NCBI GenBank assembly: GCA_004835665.1
Contig: RBKR01000028.1
Location: 391,012-455,011 of the forward strand
Source of the DNA: Phoma sp. XZ068
Taxonomy: Eukaryota > Ascomycota > Dothideomycetes > Pleosporales > Didymellaceae
Direction: 5' to 3'
DNA: 64,000 nt
Shown: positions 1 to 10,246 of the stretch, piece after piece
Numbering within the stretch: the first letter of the stretch is position 1
Layout of the letters: each line of letters begins with the position of its first letter
Notes under the pieces: model-generated
Told to the model about the DNA's origin: nothing
Database searches by the model: none
The model's input: the letters and a program-made list of their open reading frames with translations, nothing else
Program-made: the position numbers and the translations under genes

Positions 1-832
1 CTCGGATAACACATGGATGAAGCATTACGGCAGGAACATGCTGTGGGTACCATCAGAGTATCGACCGTCATGCTCGTCTGTGCACGGGACCACGGTTGGT
101 ATGGGTGTTGGGTCTGGCAGAGTGTGGCTTTGCAGTATTGGCCTTGCAGACGCCCGTATCTGTTCGTAGCAAAGTGTAAAAAAGGGCTGGTTCTCGGGTT
201 CCATAGCTTGTTTCAACTGCATCTCTGTTCCACCGAGGCGGACGGGAATGCGCACATGAACATAAACTAAGTATGGCTACATCAAAGCTTAGAGGATCCC
301 AACGAGAGTGGCTGTCGCCCAGTCATGCCTCTGTGTAGATTTCGAGGATTGTGTTCTCGCTATTTCTGGCGTTATGCTTAGCACAGCAGGATACACAGAG
401 AAAATCGGAGGGACAGATACTGGCGCATGTAATTACTCTACATTCACTCTTTGTTCTATGATGGTCCATAAACGTTCTCAACGCTGCACTAGAATGTGCG
501 AAATTAGAGTCAAAACATATGCGAATTGTCTCCGAAACCCTGCGCATCTGCCCAGGCAAGAATACCTTCGATGCGCGACAGCGAACGCCCGTCTTGACCG
601 TTCAATCTGTGTACCTGCAAGTGGGCAACAGCGGGATTTGCCAATGAGCCTTGTTCGTCAAGACTCAAATCTGCAAGATGATTGCCCCGTATGCCATGCA
701 GAAACCCCAGGCAATTCATGGGATTAAGGACGGTCAGTGCCCCAGTAAAGATTTCGATAATGTGCCCTAGCCTGCTTACACGCATCATCATTGAGTTGTT
801 GAAAGACGCAGACAGGTTGTTTGAGTACAGTA
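1..832. other. No recognisable gene
   Basis: Only short open frames without family signatures, splice-supported structure or composition bias are present on either strand. Nothing further can be supported here. Confidence 0.5.
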
Positions 833-1087
833 TGTTGGTATGACTCGTATGAGAACTCTAATACTGTGGCGCATGTGACGCAAGTCTCAATAGAGTTGCA
901 ATTATCCTTTTTTTTGAGAAATCTCTGTTCCTTTCTCCAGAGCGCAACCTATTCCTTTATATCTACGGCCTCAACTTCAGCTCTTCGGCCTGGCCGACGG
1001 TCAACCCGATCGTCTCGGTCTCACCGAAAGTATAGAATTTCGGTCTCTCCGATCTAGATATCACCGTACTTTCTAGACCTGCCAACA
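833..1087. repeat. Solo LTR-like repeat, copy 1
   Basis: This 255-bp unit starts TGTTGG and ends CCAACA, the inverted TG...CA termini expected of a retrotransposon LTR. Near-identical copies lie at 53040-53292 and 59590-59843 in the same orientation. Differences are a few substitutions and small indels, for example in the poly-T stretch near 909-916. No reverse transcriptase, primer-binding site or second LTR lies next to it, so it looks like a solo LTR. The flanking 5-mers (CAGTA before, ATGAA after) do not form a target-site duplication. Assignment to a copia-like family rests only on the terminal hexamers and is inference. Confidence 0.75.
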
Positions 1088-1297
1088 ATGAAGTCTGCAA
1101 GAAGAATGAGAGCTGTGTTGTTTAAGGAGAGTAAAGCTCTCGAGACTATATACTGTATCAAGGAGTGATCTAACTGTGGGGTAAGGACTGTGTATGAGGA
1201 TCATGTGATTTGGCAACATAATACGTACACGGCCCGCACTGAAACGTGCAACTGCACCTAGTTCAAGTCCCAGTCATGGCAGTGCTAATCTCCTTCG

Positions 1298-2527
1298 TCA
1301 AACAAGCGCCGGAGATGGGTCAGGCAGCCCCCGCATCTCGTGGATTTCATCTTTCACAACGATCACCCAGGCGCCCGTACCGCGCTTGATCTCAACGGCA
1401 AGTTTGCTCGTCTCCAGAGGCCGGCAGTCGGGTCCAGTGACGATACTCACACCAATGGCAACCTCACCACTACGATGGCAGTGAACGGGCGAAGATACAC
1501 AGACCTTGCTGCAAGGAAAGCCGGGCCCCGACAGCTGTTCTTCACGAGTTTGCATGCCCTTGGCTATGGTCAGATTGAGACAGCGATGTCCGGCCGCACT
1601 CTTTTGATTCTCCTGGCCCAGAATCTCGACACTTTGGGATGCAAGTGCGCATGGCAGACGCTCTCTTCCTGCTACTGCATGGTAGGTCGACCACGTGTCT
1701 GGCCCCAACAGCGTCCAATCCCCGAGCTTCCCAGTGTTGAGACCCGGTTTGTGGTACGATGGTGGCGATCTGGACAAGGCTGAAGACATCCGAGTGGCAG
1801 GGGAGGATATCGTGGGCGGTTTCCAATGAAGCGGGCGAACGTCAGGTTGAGGAGCGTGGTCATCCGCAAAGACAGTATCTGCAGTGTCACGTTGCGAAGA
1901 CTAGGACATACGCTTGGATGGAGGAAGTTGTTCGACAGACCCTCCCCTCTGGAATTCTTTCTTGTCTGGATAGCCCCTGCACACGAACCCACTCCGTCTG
2001 CAGCAGTTACACTCTGGCTTTTCCTCGTCACACTTCTTCTTACGTTTCCTGCACGTGAAGCAACCCGTCTTGACGCGGTGCGAGAACTTCCTTTTGGTTG
2101 GGGACTTCGAAGATTGTGCTGTGGATTGCGAGGCTACGCTACCACAGGCTGACCTCGAAGCGCGTTGTAGATAAAGGTTGCCAGCATCCTCGCGACCGTT
2201 GCGTGGCTCGTGAAGACCATCAACTTGAGCTACAGCTTGTTCCCCCTGATCCACAGCGGACAGCATGGAAGATGGGGCGATTTCCCTGCGTTGGGGCGAT
2301 TCGTAGTTGAGGATGCTCACGGCATTATCTTGAGAGGGAATCACCATGGAGAGAAGTGGAGGTCGTGGTAGCGTATGAAGGCTTCTTGCAGATACATCTG
2401 AGCTTGGAGTGTCTTGCGAAGTCGGTCGATATGTGGTGCCATAACGCTTATGCTGCTGCGACGCAGACGATTGACTGGCCCGAGATATCGAATGCGTATG
2501 GTTTGCTGGGTTTGTGTTGTCCTGCAT
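1298..2527 (-). CDS. Zn(2)-Cys(6) binuclear-cluster transcription factor, two exons
   Basis: Proposed exons are 2527-1912 and 1878-1298, giving 398 aa. The intron 1911-1879 is only 33 bp, with donor GTATGTCC and acceptor CTGCAG, and it joins two frames in phase; its small size is the weakest part of the model. Residues about 150-185 carry the six-cysteine cluster (CFTCRKRKKKCDEEKPEC then CCRR..GFVC), a fungal GAL4-type DNA-binding domain. The cluster sits mid-protein after a Ser/Gln-rich, probably disordered N-terminus. The second exon is Pro/Ser-rich and no fungal_trans middle homology domain is visible, so the protein is short for the class and may be C-terminally truncated. It would act in the nucleus; target genes are unknown. 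The start ATG at 2527 is the first in frame, but a further upstream exon is possible. Confidence 0.7.
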
Positions 2528-4015
2528 AACGGTCGTTGCATCCGCTGTGGCGATGTCGATGATAGATGAAATCGAAGTCTGCTTCGCGGTCCTGCTGTGG
2601 CGTAACGACGTGTCTCTTGCGACGGAAAGTCAATTCCTTATTGGAGTTGAGAGGTGCATTGGCGAAGGTCAAGGGCGGGTGTGCAGCACCACAAACTCCG
2701 GTGCCTCTCATAACTGCGCTCTACAGTATCTCAACGCGGCTAACAGCCGAACAAACCGCGCTATCGTGAGGAGACAGTGGGTCTAACTTTGCCGCGCCAC
2801 ATGAACTACTGGTCTTGTGACGCTACCGCACACATGCTTTCGACGAGCATTCACTACATGCGCAGCGAACCACGTTTTGTCCGGGGCGTCCGCTGCTGTA
2901 CTGATTCTTGAGTTGCTCCTTAATCAGCACTTACGTCCGCGTCTGGTGCATGCGAAGTCTTATTTAGGCTCGCCGTGCCCAAGCCTGCTACTGTACGTGC
3001 CGCTGTGCCGCCCTCTGTCCGCCAGGAAGACGCCGCCCTCACCATGGTCGATTGAGTGAAGCTAATGCCCGCATCCCTGACTGCAGTCTTGAGTTGCGCG
3101 ACTGGACACGCCAGCGTGATTTCCAGGCCATGCGCTAGAGCCAACAATCATCTCAACCAGGTCGGCCCCACACGCTAAGCGCTGTGCCGCAATAACGCTC
3201 GGTCCGACACAAGTTTTAACCCCTCTGCAAACCCGCTGCAAGGGTCGCCCTACTGTAGCACTGGCGGTTGAACAGCTTGACAGCTTGATCTGTGCCTTCC
3301 CTGCAATCCACGACCGTGAGGCACCATCCGGGGAACGCTGCGAAGCTCCGCTCAAAGTCACGCGTATGCTACCACCAGTCAGTCCTTATCGGGTTCTGGA
3401 GAGGTCGCTTGCGAGAGGGCATGTTATCCAGAGGTACGACGGCACGGCTGCAGATCAAGTGTCTGTTGCGTCCATCGCTGGAGAGGCATGGTTGTCCGCT
3501 CGTTCGCAGCGCTGAAGCCTGAGCGCGTCGCAGACAGCGGCTCGTTCGTGGGTTATTCGCTAGCACAGCGGATGTAAGGGCGGATGGCAAGGTTTTCCTC
3601 AAGTGAAGGAAATACTCCGGAGCAAAAGCGCGTCGCCCGAACCCTTAGGTCGCGCTAGCTCAAATCGAGCTGTGGCGCCTGTCGGAGCAGCCGTCTGCGC
3701 TGACGACGTCAGATAAGCTTTGTGCAGACCACCTGCACCACAACGACCGACATCTTGCTGACGTCTAGAATAGGGTAACTTGCTGTTCTGCTGCAGCCTG
3801 ATTTGTCACGACAAAGATGCAGGTCCACAGAGACCATTCGACGGTCCTACATGATGCGCTGTGCGCACGTCACGTGCAGATTTTTGCAGAGATGCGAATC
3901 GATCCATTGTTACTCTCTACAATATGTACCCTTACGGTCCCTGCCTGTCCGGCCTCTTCTCCTAGCTCTGCAGGAGCGCGCAGCGAACAGTAGTATCGGT
4001 GGCCCTACAGTCTTG
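2528..4015. other. Gap without a recognisable gene
   Basis: Several frames of 60-100 codons exist on both strands but overlap one another and match no family I can recognise. No repeat or hairpin stands out. Confidence 0.4.
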
Positions 4016-4531
4016 TCACAAAGAGATGTAGGTGACAGAAACAGGACCTTTTATGGTGATTACTTTGGCTGAACGGAAGCCTGCCCTGGCTTCGCTGTCA
4101 TCCAAAGATGCATACTGTCGCTGCGACAAGTCGCTGTCGGAGGCGCCCAGGCCATCAGTATCAGACCAGCACGCGCTGTCGGCCTCTGAGCAAACGCTGC
4201 CAGTGCAGCAGTCCGATCCAGTACATTCGAGCTCGTCGTCATCCTCGACGAAGGAGCCTCCAGACGTTGCGGACGCATCTGGGTCATACTCAGAGCCAGA
4301 GTCCGAGACGGGGGCGTTAGCATCGTCGTCGCTGCTGTCGTCGTCGATGTCTGTTTGCGAACCCGGCGATTCGCACTCGACGTCAGCAACGGCATCGGGA
4401 GCCTCAGCTGCCTCGTCGGCCGCGGCATGGTCCCACGTCAAGTCGAGCTCAGAGACCTCGCTTTCCGAGAGCGCTTCGTCGTGCCTTCTCTGCTGTCGTG
4501 TGCGAGTCGTGCTTCGTAGTTCGCGAGACAT
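4016..4531 (-). CDS. Acidic, Ser/Asp/Glu-rich hypothetical protein
   Basis: A single open frame of 171 aa starts at an ATG (4531). The first ~18 residues are basic (MSRELRSTTRTRQQRR), which could act as a nuclear signal. Residues ~20-140 are dominated by Asp, Glu and Ser with runs such as DIDDDSSDDD, typical of a disordered acidic nuclear or chromatin-associated protein. Four cysteines cluster around residues 103-118. A TTATAT motif at 4603-4608 on the minus strand lies about 70 bp upstream of the ATG and could be a TATA box. I recognise no family. Low-complexity frames can arise by chance, so reality of the gene is moderate at best. Confidence 0.45.
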   Translation of the reverse strand: MSRELRSTTRTRQQRRHDEALSESEVSELDLTWDHAAADEAAEAPDAVADVECESPGSQTDIDDDSSDDDANAPVSDSGSEYDPDASATSGGSFVEDDDELECTGSDCCTGSVCSEADSACWSDTDGLGASDSDLSQRQYASLDDSEARAGFRSAKVITIKGPVSVTYISL

Positions 4532-4981
4532 GATCGCAAGGCTGGGAAGATATCTCGAGGAAGATACGATTTGACTGTGGAGCAGGGAGCGCGGCGAGAA
4601 GCATATAAGTAGGTGCGGAGTACTTTAACTGATGATCGAGAGTTCTGGATACTCACCACGCCCTGTCTTCCCCGACAGCAGCGTTGTGAGAGGCAGAACG
4701 CGGACGTTCCAAAACCGGCCCTCTCACAAATGAACCACTCTGCGCAACGGTCCGCTTTAGGGTATCATGGAAAGCACAGGACCACGTGGGCAGAAAGCAG
4801 ACCCTGTGTATCAGTAACAGTCATTGGAATGCTGCACGCTTGGAGCAGAACCGGATACCCTGGGGTGCCCGTTTGTGGCTTCATGTAGATCCGTACATGC
4901 ATGTACAATGAAGGGCCACGTCGTTCTCAGAAGCATCGGTAGTACCGAAAGATGAGGATCTTTGAAGAACGCTACCTACAG
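4532..4981. other. Intergenic region between acidic ORF and cyclin relic
   Basis: No recognisable gene. A candidate TATA motif for the leftward gene lies at 4603-4608. A short ATG frame at ~4950 (MRIFEERYLQ then a GTAGG donor-like site) could be a 5' exon of the cyclin relic, but this is speculative. Confidence 0.35.
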
Positions 4982-5839
4982 GTAGGACGAAGGACACTCC
5001 GCACCGGCACTGGCTCACATTGGTAGGAAGCGCTGCGTCCGCCATGCGCCAAGGACCCGACATGGCGCAGAGGCTTCGTGTCGCGCCTTCTCTAAGTTCA
5101 GCGCACGCAGCGCCTCAAGCCCTTGACGCTTCACCTTGCCGTCCACCTACTGGATCGTATACTCGGGAAACGCTACCTGAAACACAGCCAAGACGGCCTC
5201 CATCTACTGGTGACCATCCTCGTCAAGATCGCCAGCGACTACAATGAAGACGCCCGCTTCAGACTGGAGCGCATATGGCTCGGCAGCGAGACTTGGTACA
5301 AGCAGGAAGAGGAACAAGTCTTTGCGGTCCTGGGCCGCCAGCTGAACTGGCCTGGGCCTTTTGTGTTCTTAGACCAGTACCTAGCGAGCACCGTCTGCTG
5401 CAGAAGCGATGCCTCGTCGCTCAGAGCGCTTGCCGCGTTTCTCTTGGAGGTCTCGCTCTTCAACAAAAGCGTGGTGTCGCAGCTCCCCAGCGTGATGGCT
5501 GCCGCAGCCTACTTCATGGCGGTGACGATGCTCGAAGGCGCGCCGTGGGTGCGTTGCTAGCAGACTAGACCCGAGAAGCAGGGCTGTACTGACCAGCATA
5601 GACACTAGACATGGATCGCGTGTCGCAGCATTCGTTTCTATCCGGCGGTGCAGTCGCTGTGCCGCTGTTACAAGGAGGACAGTCGGTTCGTGGTCGCGCT
5701 GGACAAGAGCATGCAAGAGATGTCAGACTTTGTAACGATCAAGCTGGCAAAGGGTTTTGTGGTCTCCCTGGCCGTCATGCCTGTTTCAGCGAGGTCAAAA
5801 GAAGAGATGCGGCACCAGCTGATGCTCGATCGTCTGTAG
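4982..5839 (+). pseudogene. Broken cyclin (cyclin-box protein)
   Basis: The frame from 5096 encodes TLHLAVHLLDRILGKRYL, then VTILVKIASDYNED, a segment like LNWPGPFVFLDQYL, and SLRALAAFLLEVSL...PSVMAAAAYF. This is the classic order of a mitotic-type cyclin N box passing into the C-terminal box. A 60-bp intron (5549-5608, donor GTGCGT, branch TACTGAC, acceptor CTAG) joins to a final exon ending at 5839. Upstream in the same frame the expected cyclin segment before the TLHLAV motif (TWRRGFVSRLL) is followed by TAA at 5093-5095, and a TAG lies at 5024-5026. I infer that the TAA replaced a Gln codon by a C-to-T change. Intact cyclins regulate cyclin-dependent kinases in the cell cycle. An alternative is a functional short protein starting after the stops, or an intron covering 4978-5101. 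Confidence 0.65.
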
Positions 5840-6531
5840 CTCGGCAGGCAGTGGTTTATTAGCACAAGCATGGAGGAGGTATCCGAATATCACTGTATTC
5901 TTCAAAGCTTGAACGAAGCATGTGAGCGAGTGGGTCGAAGAACCGTTTGCTGTCATGTGTGTGTTGTCATCTATGCTATGCCGGAACACGATGTTCCCTG
6001 AGTAGCCGTGTCTGAAAGTCCGACCACAGTCCGCAACGATATCACCATTGTCAGGCCAACGTAGCGTGCATCTGACCACAGCATCACGATGTCCTGGGTC
6101 CATAGAACCAGTCTGCTGCCGCGTTAGCATGTCGCGTTCGCGAAGCCGGCTGTGCTTACACTGTGCTGCGTAGCTGACTTCGAAGCTGGACGGCTGGCCC
6201 TTGCAAGTCTGGGGCCTGCTACCGCCTGCGGTTTCGACACGGGCGAGACCGAACGAGTGACGACTCCGGAAGCGGCGAAAGGAAGGGCTGCCAGACATAC
6301 TCGAACGGAGGAGACGATGGGAGACGATGCGCAATTTTGTACTGTGGAGAGGATGTCTAAAGTGTTCATGGAGCTCATCGTTGGGGGCTCTGCTATCGTG
6401 GGAGTGTTCGCCTCGATCTACGAGTATAGCTACCCAGCGCGCGGAGCCGCGAGCGGGTCGATGAAGCCATGTCGCGAAGCCGAACGCGCGCGCCAAGTGC
6501 ACCAGCAATCACCCCGGCTTTCTGTACCTCT
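5840..6531. other. Gap with only weak, mutually overlapping frames
   Basis: A 237-codon minus frame (5795-6508) and a 187-codon plus frame (6152-6715) overlap each other and the neighbouring relics. Neither shows a family signature. I see no supported gene. Confidence 0.4.
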
Positions 6532-7010
6532 TCACATCTTCATTCCCGCAACCTTTCCCTTGCCCGGCTCACCCTCTTCGTTCTCATATAGTGGATTGAC
6601 CTGCACTTCTCTCAGCCACAGTCTAAAAGACTTATCCAACGTCTTCCTGTTCATAACCGCGCAATCCTTGGTGCACTCAAATACGACACAGCTTCCGCAT
6701 CACCCCCCGCGATAGCAATCGCCCGTTGCAGCAGTATACAATTCTTCTGGGTATATATCGACCGATATGCCGCTTCTTCAATGCTAGCTCCGAACGTTGT
6801 GAACCCGTGCTTGTGCTGCAGTACCACGGGGTTCTCCGGTGTGAACCGTGAAGCCAAAGCTGCATCAAGCGTCGCACTCTTTATCAGCAAATCGTGCTCC
6901 GAGGGCACTCGCGCTGTCCCATATAGACTGTCCATTGTAAACACCGAAGCGCCACCCTGCCCGAGGAAGCCAGCCATGTGGAACCTGGTATTCGGAAAGC
7001 AAACAGCCAT
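6532..7010 (-). pseudogene. 5'-truncated, frameshifted class II aldolase/adducin-like gene
   Basis: The first frame (7010-6651) reads FHMAGFLGQGGASVFT, then LLIKSATLDAALASRF, NPVVLQHKHGFTTFG and SIEEAAYRSIYTQKN. This is the C-terminal half of class II aldolase/adducin domain proteins, which bind zinc and act on sugar phosphates or related hydroxy-acids. After LSAPRIARL it hits TGA, but a neighbouring frame continues the family C-terminus with MNRKTLDKSFRLWLREVQ and NPLYENE, ending at 6532. So there is a frameshift at about 6652-6656. The N-terminal half with the H-x-H metal ligands is missing upstream of 7010. Most likely a truncated pseudogene; an unrecognised 5' exon cannot be excluded. Confidence 0.7.
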
Positions 7011-7112
7011 TAGATTGAGCTGACTTTAAGTTACATCGGTATGTCCAGAGTAACGGGACGTAGCAGACGTAGGAGTATTGAGCGGCAGACTCCAAAACTA
7101 GTCTCAATACCT

Positions 7113-8672
7113 CTATCCATCCGTCCTCGATGCAATCGCCAAAGTCTGCCTCGTGAACCTCCTCTTCGCATCCTTCCTCTTCTCTACTAAGTCCCTACGT
7201 TGCGTCTGCAACAGCTCAATCTGCTTGTCGATGTCGTTAATTTGATCCGTGAGGTCCCGATCCGCAGTAAGTACTTGAGAGACTATCTCGGCGAGGTCTT
7301 CGAACTCTGCATCCTCGGCGGTGCGTTTTGTGCCCCGCAATTCTGGAGCGTCGACGGCATTGGAGGAATTATTCAGTTGTTCCGCATGAGCAGTTGACGG
7401 GCGCGGAGGAACGGTTCCAGATGTGATGGGCGATGATAAAAGATTGGGTGTAACATCGGCGAGTGTGAATTGGATATGACTTTCATCGATGGTTGGGCTT
7501 GCCTCTTCTGATGTAGTCTCAGGCTCTGTTTGCCGTTCGTACCCAACGAGGGGTGTTCTGACGGAAGCAGCCCCCATCCGCTTAGCAATGTATTCAAGCG
7601 CGCTCCGCAAGCGCTCGGGATAAGCCTTCGTTTCTCTGAGCACACAATCCTTTGCTATTCCGGCTGCAATGAAGTACCACTTTACCATAAGTGTGAGTCG
7701 GGCTTTCTCGTCTTGGCCGATGCTGTGAGTACCTTCTGGATAGGTTTTGTTAAATGGGTGTAGGATACGCTGTTTAGCAACGTCTTCAGAGCGGATGACT
7801 GTCTTCGAAGGTGCGCGTGTATCTTCGATATAGAATTTGATCTCATGGAATTTGCGTGACTTTTGCATATACGCATAGATGTCGTTGCCTTGTTCTTCAT
7901 GGTGGCCCATAAAGAGCTTTTTTGGCTGGGCATCGCGAAAGAAGTCCTGGTTCACGAACTGAACCTTGTCTGGGTCGGGTAGGTTTTTCAGCAAGTAAAG
8001 CACGCCATACGAATCCAAGTATCTGTGCAGCTTGTCCAGATCAGAATGCTCATTGTCGCTCATGCTGACGAACGGGCTTTTAACTGGGCTTTTTTCCGGG
8101 GTAACGAGCTGTCTGGTTATCCCTGCCTCTATACCAGGATGGCCGCGGTGACCTGAACGTTGATCTTGCGCGCCCCTAGGTTCTTCAGGTTCCGGCCTTT
8201 CAGATTCCTTCTCAGCACGTTTCTCCGCATCAATTTTCTTCAGTGCGTTGTAGAGTCGCGGACAATACTTGACATAATCATAATCCACTTCGTGCTCGAT
8301 TAGGCCCATGAAGTACCATTGGATGACGATACCAAAGTTGCTCTTTCCCGGCTCAGAAGTGTCGGCGTTGTACCTGAACGGCGCATTGAGTGGCAATTGC
8401 ACCACCTCGTCTAACGTAAGAGCTTGTGCTGTGGATGCATTGAGTCGACGATTGGCTGGCCTGAAGCAATATTGCACCCTGCGTGGGCTGCCGCCGAAGC
8501 TTTTCACGAAGGCAAGGATGTCGCGTCCGTCATAGGTACCAATCACAAGCGCTGTCGGCGGTGTTGCTGCAGGATGAGGTACCCAATTCATCAAATCGTG
8601 GGCCGGCAGTGCGGCGATCAGATCGCCTGCGCCATAGTAGGCGATGCGCTGCTTAATGATGCTGAGCGCCAT
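7113..8672 (-). CDS. Orphan protein with two tandem copies of an unknown domain and a C-terminal coiled coil
   Basis: A single uninterrupted frame encodes 519 aa from the ATG at 8672 (MALSIIKQR). I recognise no family. Internal duplication is visible: residues ~7-150 and ~215-370 share order and key residues. Each copy runs from YGxxxLIxxLP or YGxxYLLxNLP through an F-rich basic middle (YCFRPANRR / KFYIEDTR) and LPLNAPFRYN / LHPFNKTYPEG to IVIQWYFMGLIE / LMVKWYFIAAGI, then YxKYCPRLYNALKKI / ETKAYPERLRSALEYI. Between them lies a charged linker rich in Glu and Pro. Residues ~450-510 form a heptad-rich segment (DLTDQINDIDKQIELLQTQ) likely to dimerise. No transmembrane segment or signal peptide. 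It is intact although its neighbours are relics, so it is probably expressed. Confidence 0.75.
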   Translation of the reverse strand: MALSIIKQRIAYYGAGDLIAALPAHDLMNWVPHPAATPPTALVIGTYDGRDILAFVKSFGGSPRRVQYCFRPANRRLNASTAQALTLDEVVQLPLNAPFRYNADTSEPGKSNFGIVIQWYFMGLIEHEVDYDYVKYCPRLYNALKKIDAEKRAEKESERPEPEEPRGAQDQRSGHRGHPGIEAGITRQLVTPEKSPVKSPFVSMSDNEHSDLDKLHRYLDSYGVLYLLKNLPDPDKVQFVNQDFFRDAQPKKLFMGHHEEQGNDIYAYMQKSRKFHEIKFYIEDTRAPSKTVIRSEDVAKQRILHPFNKTYPEGTHSIGQDEKARLTLMVKWYFIAAGIAKDCVLRETKAYPERLRSALEYIAKRMGAASVRTPLVGYERQTEPETTSEEASPTIDESHIQFTLADVTPNLLSSPITSGTVPPRPSTAHAEQLNNSSNAVDAPELRGTKRTAEDAEFEDLAEIVSQVLTADRDLTDQINDIDKQIELLQTQRRDLVEKRKDAKRRFTRQTLAIASRTDG

Positions 8673-9115
8673 GACTGTAGGTCCTGCACGAAACAATGCA
8701 GCTGAGAAAGCACTCGAAGCGTGACCCTAAGTAGCCAGGAGTAACGGGGAGAATCGATGCGTTGCCAATAGTAGTGCTGCTCCAATAGACGAAGTGCGAA
8801 AGTTGTATAGTATAATGATAATGAACAGTGAGGTTGTCAACGGTCTTCGCGCCCGAGCCGGACACCCAAAAGTCTGGGCGACCGAAAGCTCGGACCACCA
8901 ACGGCCAATTCCCGGCAGCGAACACCAAACCCACCGACATTGGAGATGAGGCTGCAGCAGCTACCACAATTGCTATTATTACAAGATCTCTTGGTAAAGG
9001 TATCGCATAAGCATGATAATCAATCCCATCTATCTAAATCTCATTGGTGGATTGATAGCGCGGCCTGAATTGGAGGTAGGCGGCAGAGGTGGTAGGGAAG
9101 GCGTAGAAGGAGCCC
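8673..9115. other. Intergenic gap
   Basis: Likely promoter region of the leftward 519-aa gene. No recognisable gene or repeat is visible. Confidence 0.4.
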
Positions 9116-9820
9116 CTACCTTGCACCACCACGTGCAACCACCCCCTGCTTCTTTTTGCTCTGTGAGGTGAGCTCTTTCTTATTACCCTTTTTAGTAAAT
9201 ATCCTCTGCTTTTGGAGTCGTTCTTTGGCTTCCTTTGCGCGCTTCTTCTCCTTGCGCTTTGCCGCCTGATCTGCCTCTTTCTGCACCCTCCGCGCCTCCC
9301 TTTCAACCTTGGTATTAGCGACCCTTTGGCGCCTTTCTGCAAGCAGCCTTTGCCTGCCGTCTCTCCTAACTACCCTCTCTGCCTTCCGGGCAGCTTTCTG
9401 TTGTTGTACTTGTAGTTCCTCATGCTCCACCAGCGCTGTAAGTTCTCTGTATCTAGCAATCGCCTTAGGTGAAAGGAGTAAGGCTCCACCTTGGCTGTAA
9501 CCCTCTTGTTCAAGCCTGTCAATTGCACTACGCTTCTTAGGCTTCTTCTTGCGCCGTAGTGAACGTTTGGCGCCTTCAAGCTTGCCATCGCGGAGGTTGT
9601 GCTTGATAATCTGAGTGTGGACCTGACCCTCAAGCTCCTTGGCTGCTAGAGTGGTAATATCTTCAACCGCCGCTCTTATAAGGCGCCTCATGCCTCTCCA
9701 GTCGCCCGCGCTTAGTGTTGAGGTGGTAGAGCCTTCGCGATCTTGCTGAGGAGGAGGGGTGGTAAACTTCTTGAGGATCCTAGCTGGGTTGGTAGGATTG
9801 GTTGGTTGGTTGGTATTCAT
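9116..9820 (-). pseudogene. C-terminal fragment of a pogo/Fot1-type transposase fused to a LINE tail
   Basis: The 234-codon frame is strongly basic and Arg/Lys/Glu/Ala-rich. It contains PARILKKFTTPPPQQ, KLEGAKRSLRRKKKPKK and YSQGGALLLSPKAIARYRE, followed by a long charged helix (ERREAR/KRKEKKRAKEAKE). This resembles the basic C-terminal tail of fungal pogo/Fot1 DDE transposases, by recollection of that family rather than a diagnostic motif. The DDE core and HTH are absent. The first residues (MNTNQPTNPTNP) are encoded by the (AACC)n tail of LINE A, so the present start codon is supplied by the LINE insertion. It is a dead remnant or a chimeric ORF. Confidence 0.5.
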
Positions 9821-10045
9821 TTTACGTCTGGTTGATGGGGATGAAGTCCACCATCTCGCCTCCCGAAGGGCATATACGACGTGCTAAGCTATGGAATTAC
9901 AGTGCTGCTACACTCCCTTAGAAAGCATTTCTTGCGTACGCGGGTAATGCTACCATTTCAGAACTACAGCTCCCCGTCCAGTTGGGGAGGCTGAGCGATG
10001 TATGTACATTAGAGTGATTTCCTTGCATTCTGAGGCATCTATATG

Positions 10046-10047
<2 letters not shown>

Positions 10048-10100
<53 letters not shown>

Positions 10101-10116
10101 TGTGTGTGTGAGTGTG
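10048..10116. repeat. (AG)n/(TG)n microsatellite in the LINE A 3' UTR
   Basis: Starts as an uninterrupted AG run and passes into TG repeats. A homologous AG/TG tract sits at the same place in LINE copy B (56261-56380). It is therefore part of the element, though its length varies between copies. Confidence 0.85.
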
Positions 10117-10246
10117 CGCGTAGGGGAAAGAGGGGGCCGGAGGGGGTAGAAAGGGAGGAGGAGGGGTGGGGAGCATTGCAGCTGTTGTGCTGAACCTACT
10201 CTTGCTAGGTGCTGCATCGCTTGCTGCTGTTGCAGGGCTGCAAGTG

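Noticed and set aside
1340..1783. 147-codon plus frame
   Set aside because: Antisense to the second exon of the Zn2Cys6 regulator.
5795..6508. 237-codon minus frame
   Set aside because: Overlaps the cyclin relic and a plus frame, has no ATG-proximal signal, domain or splice support.
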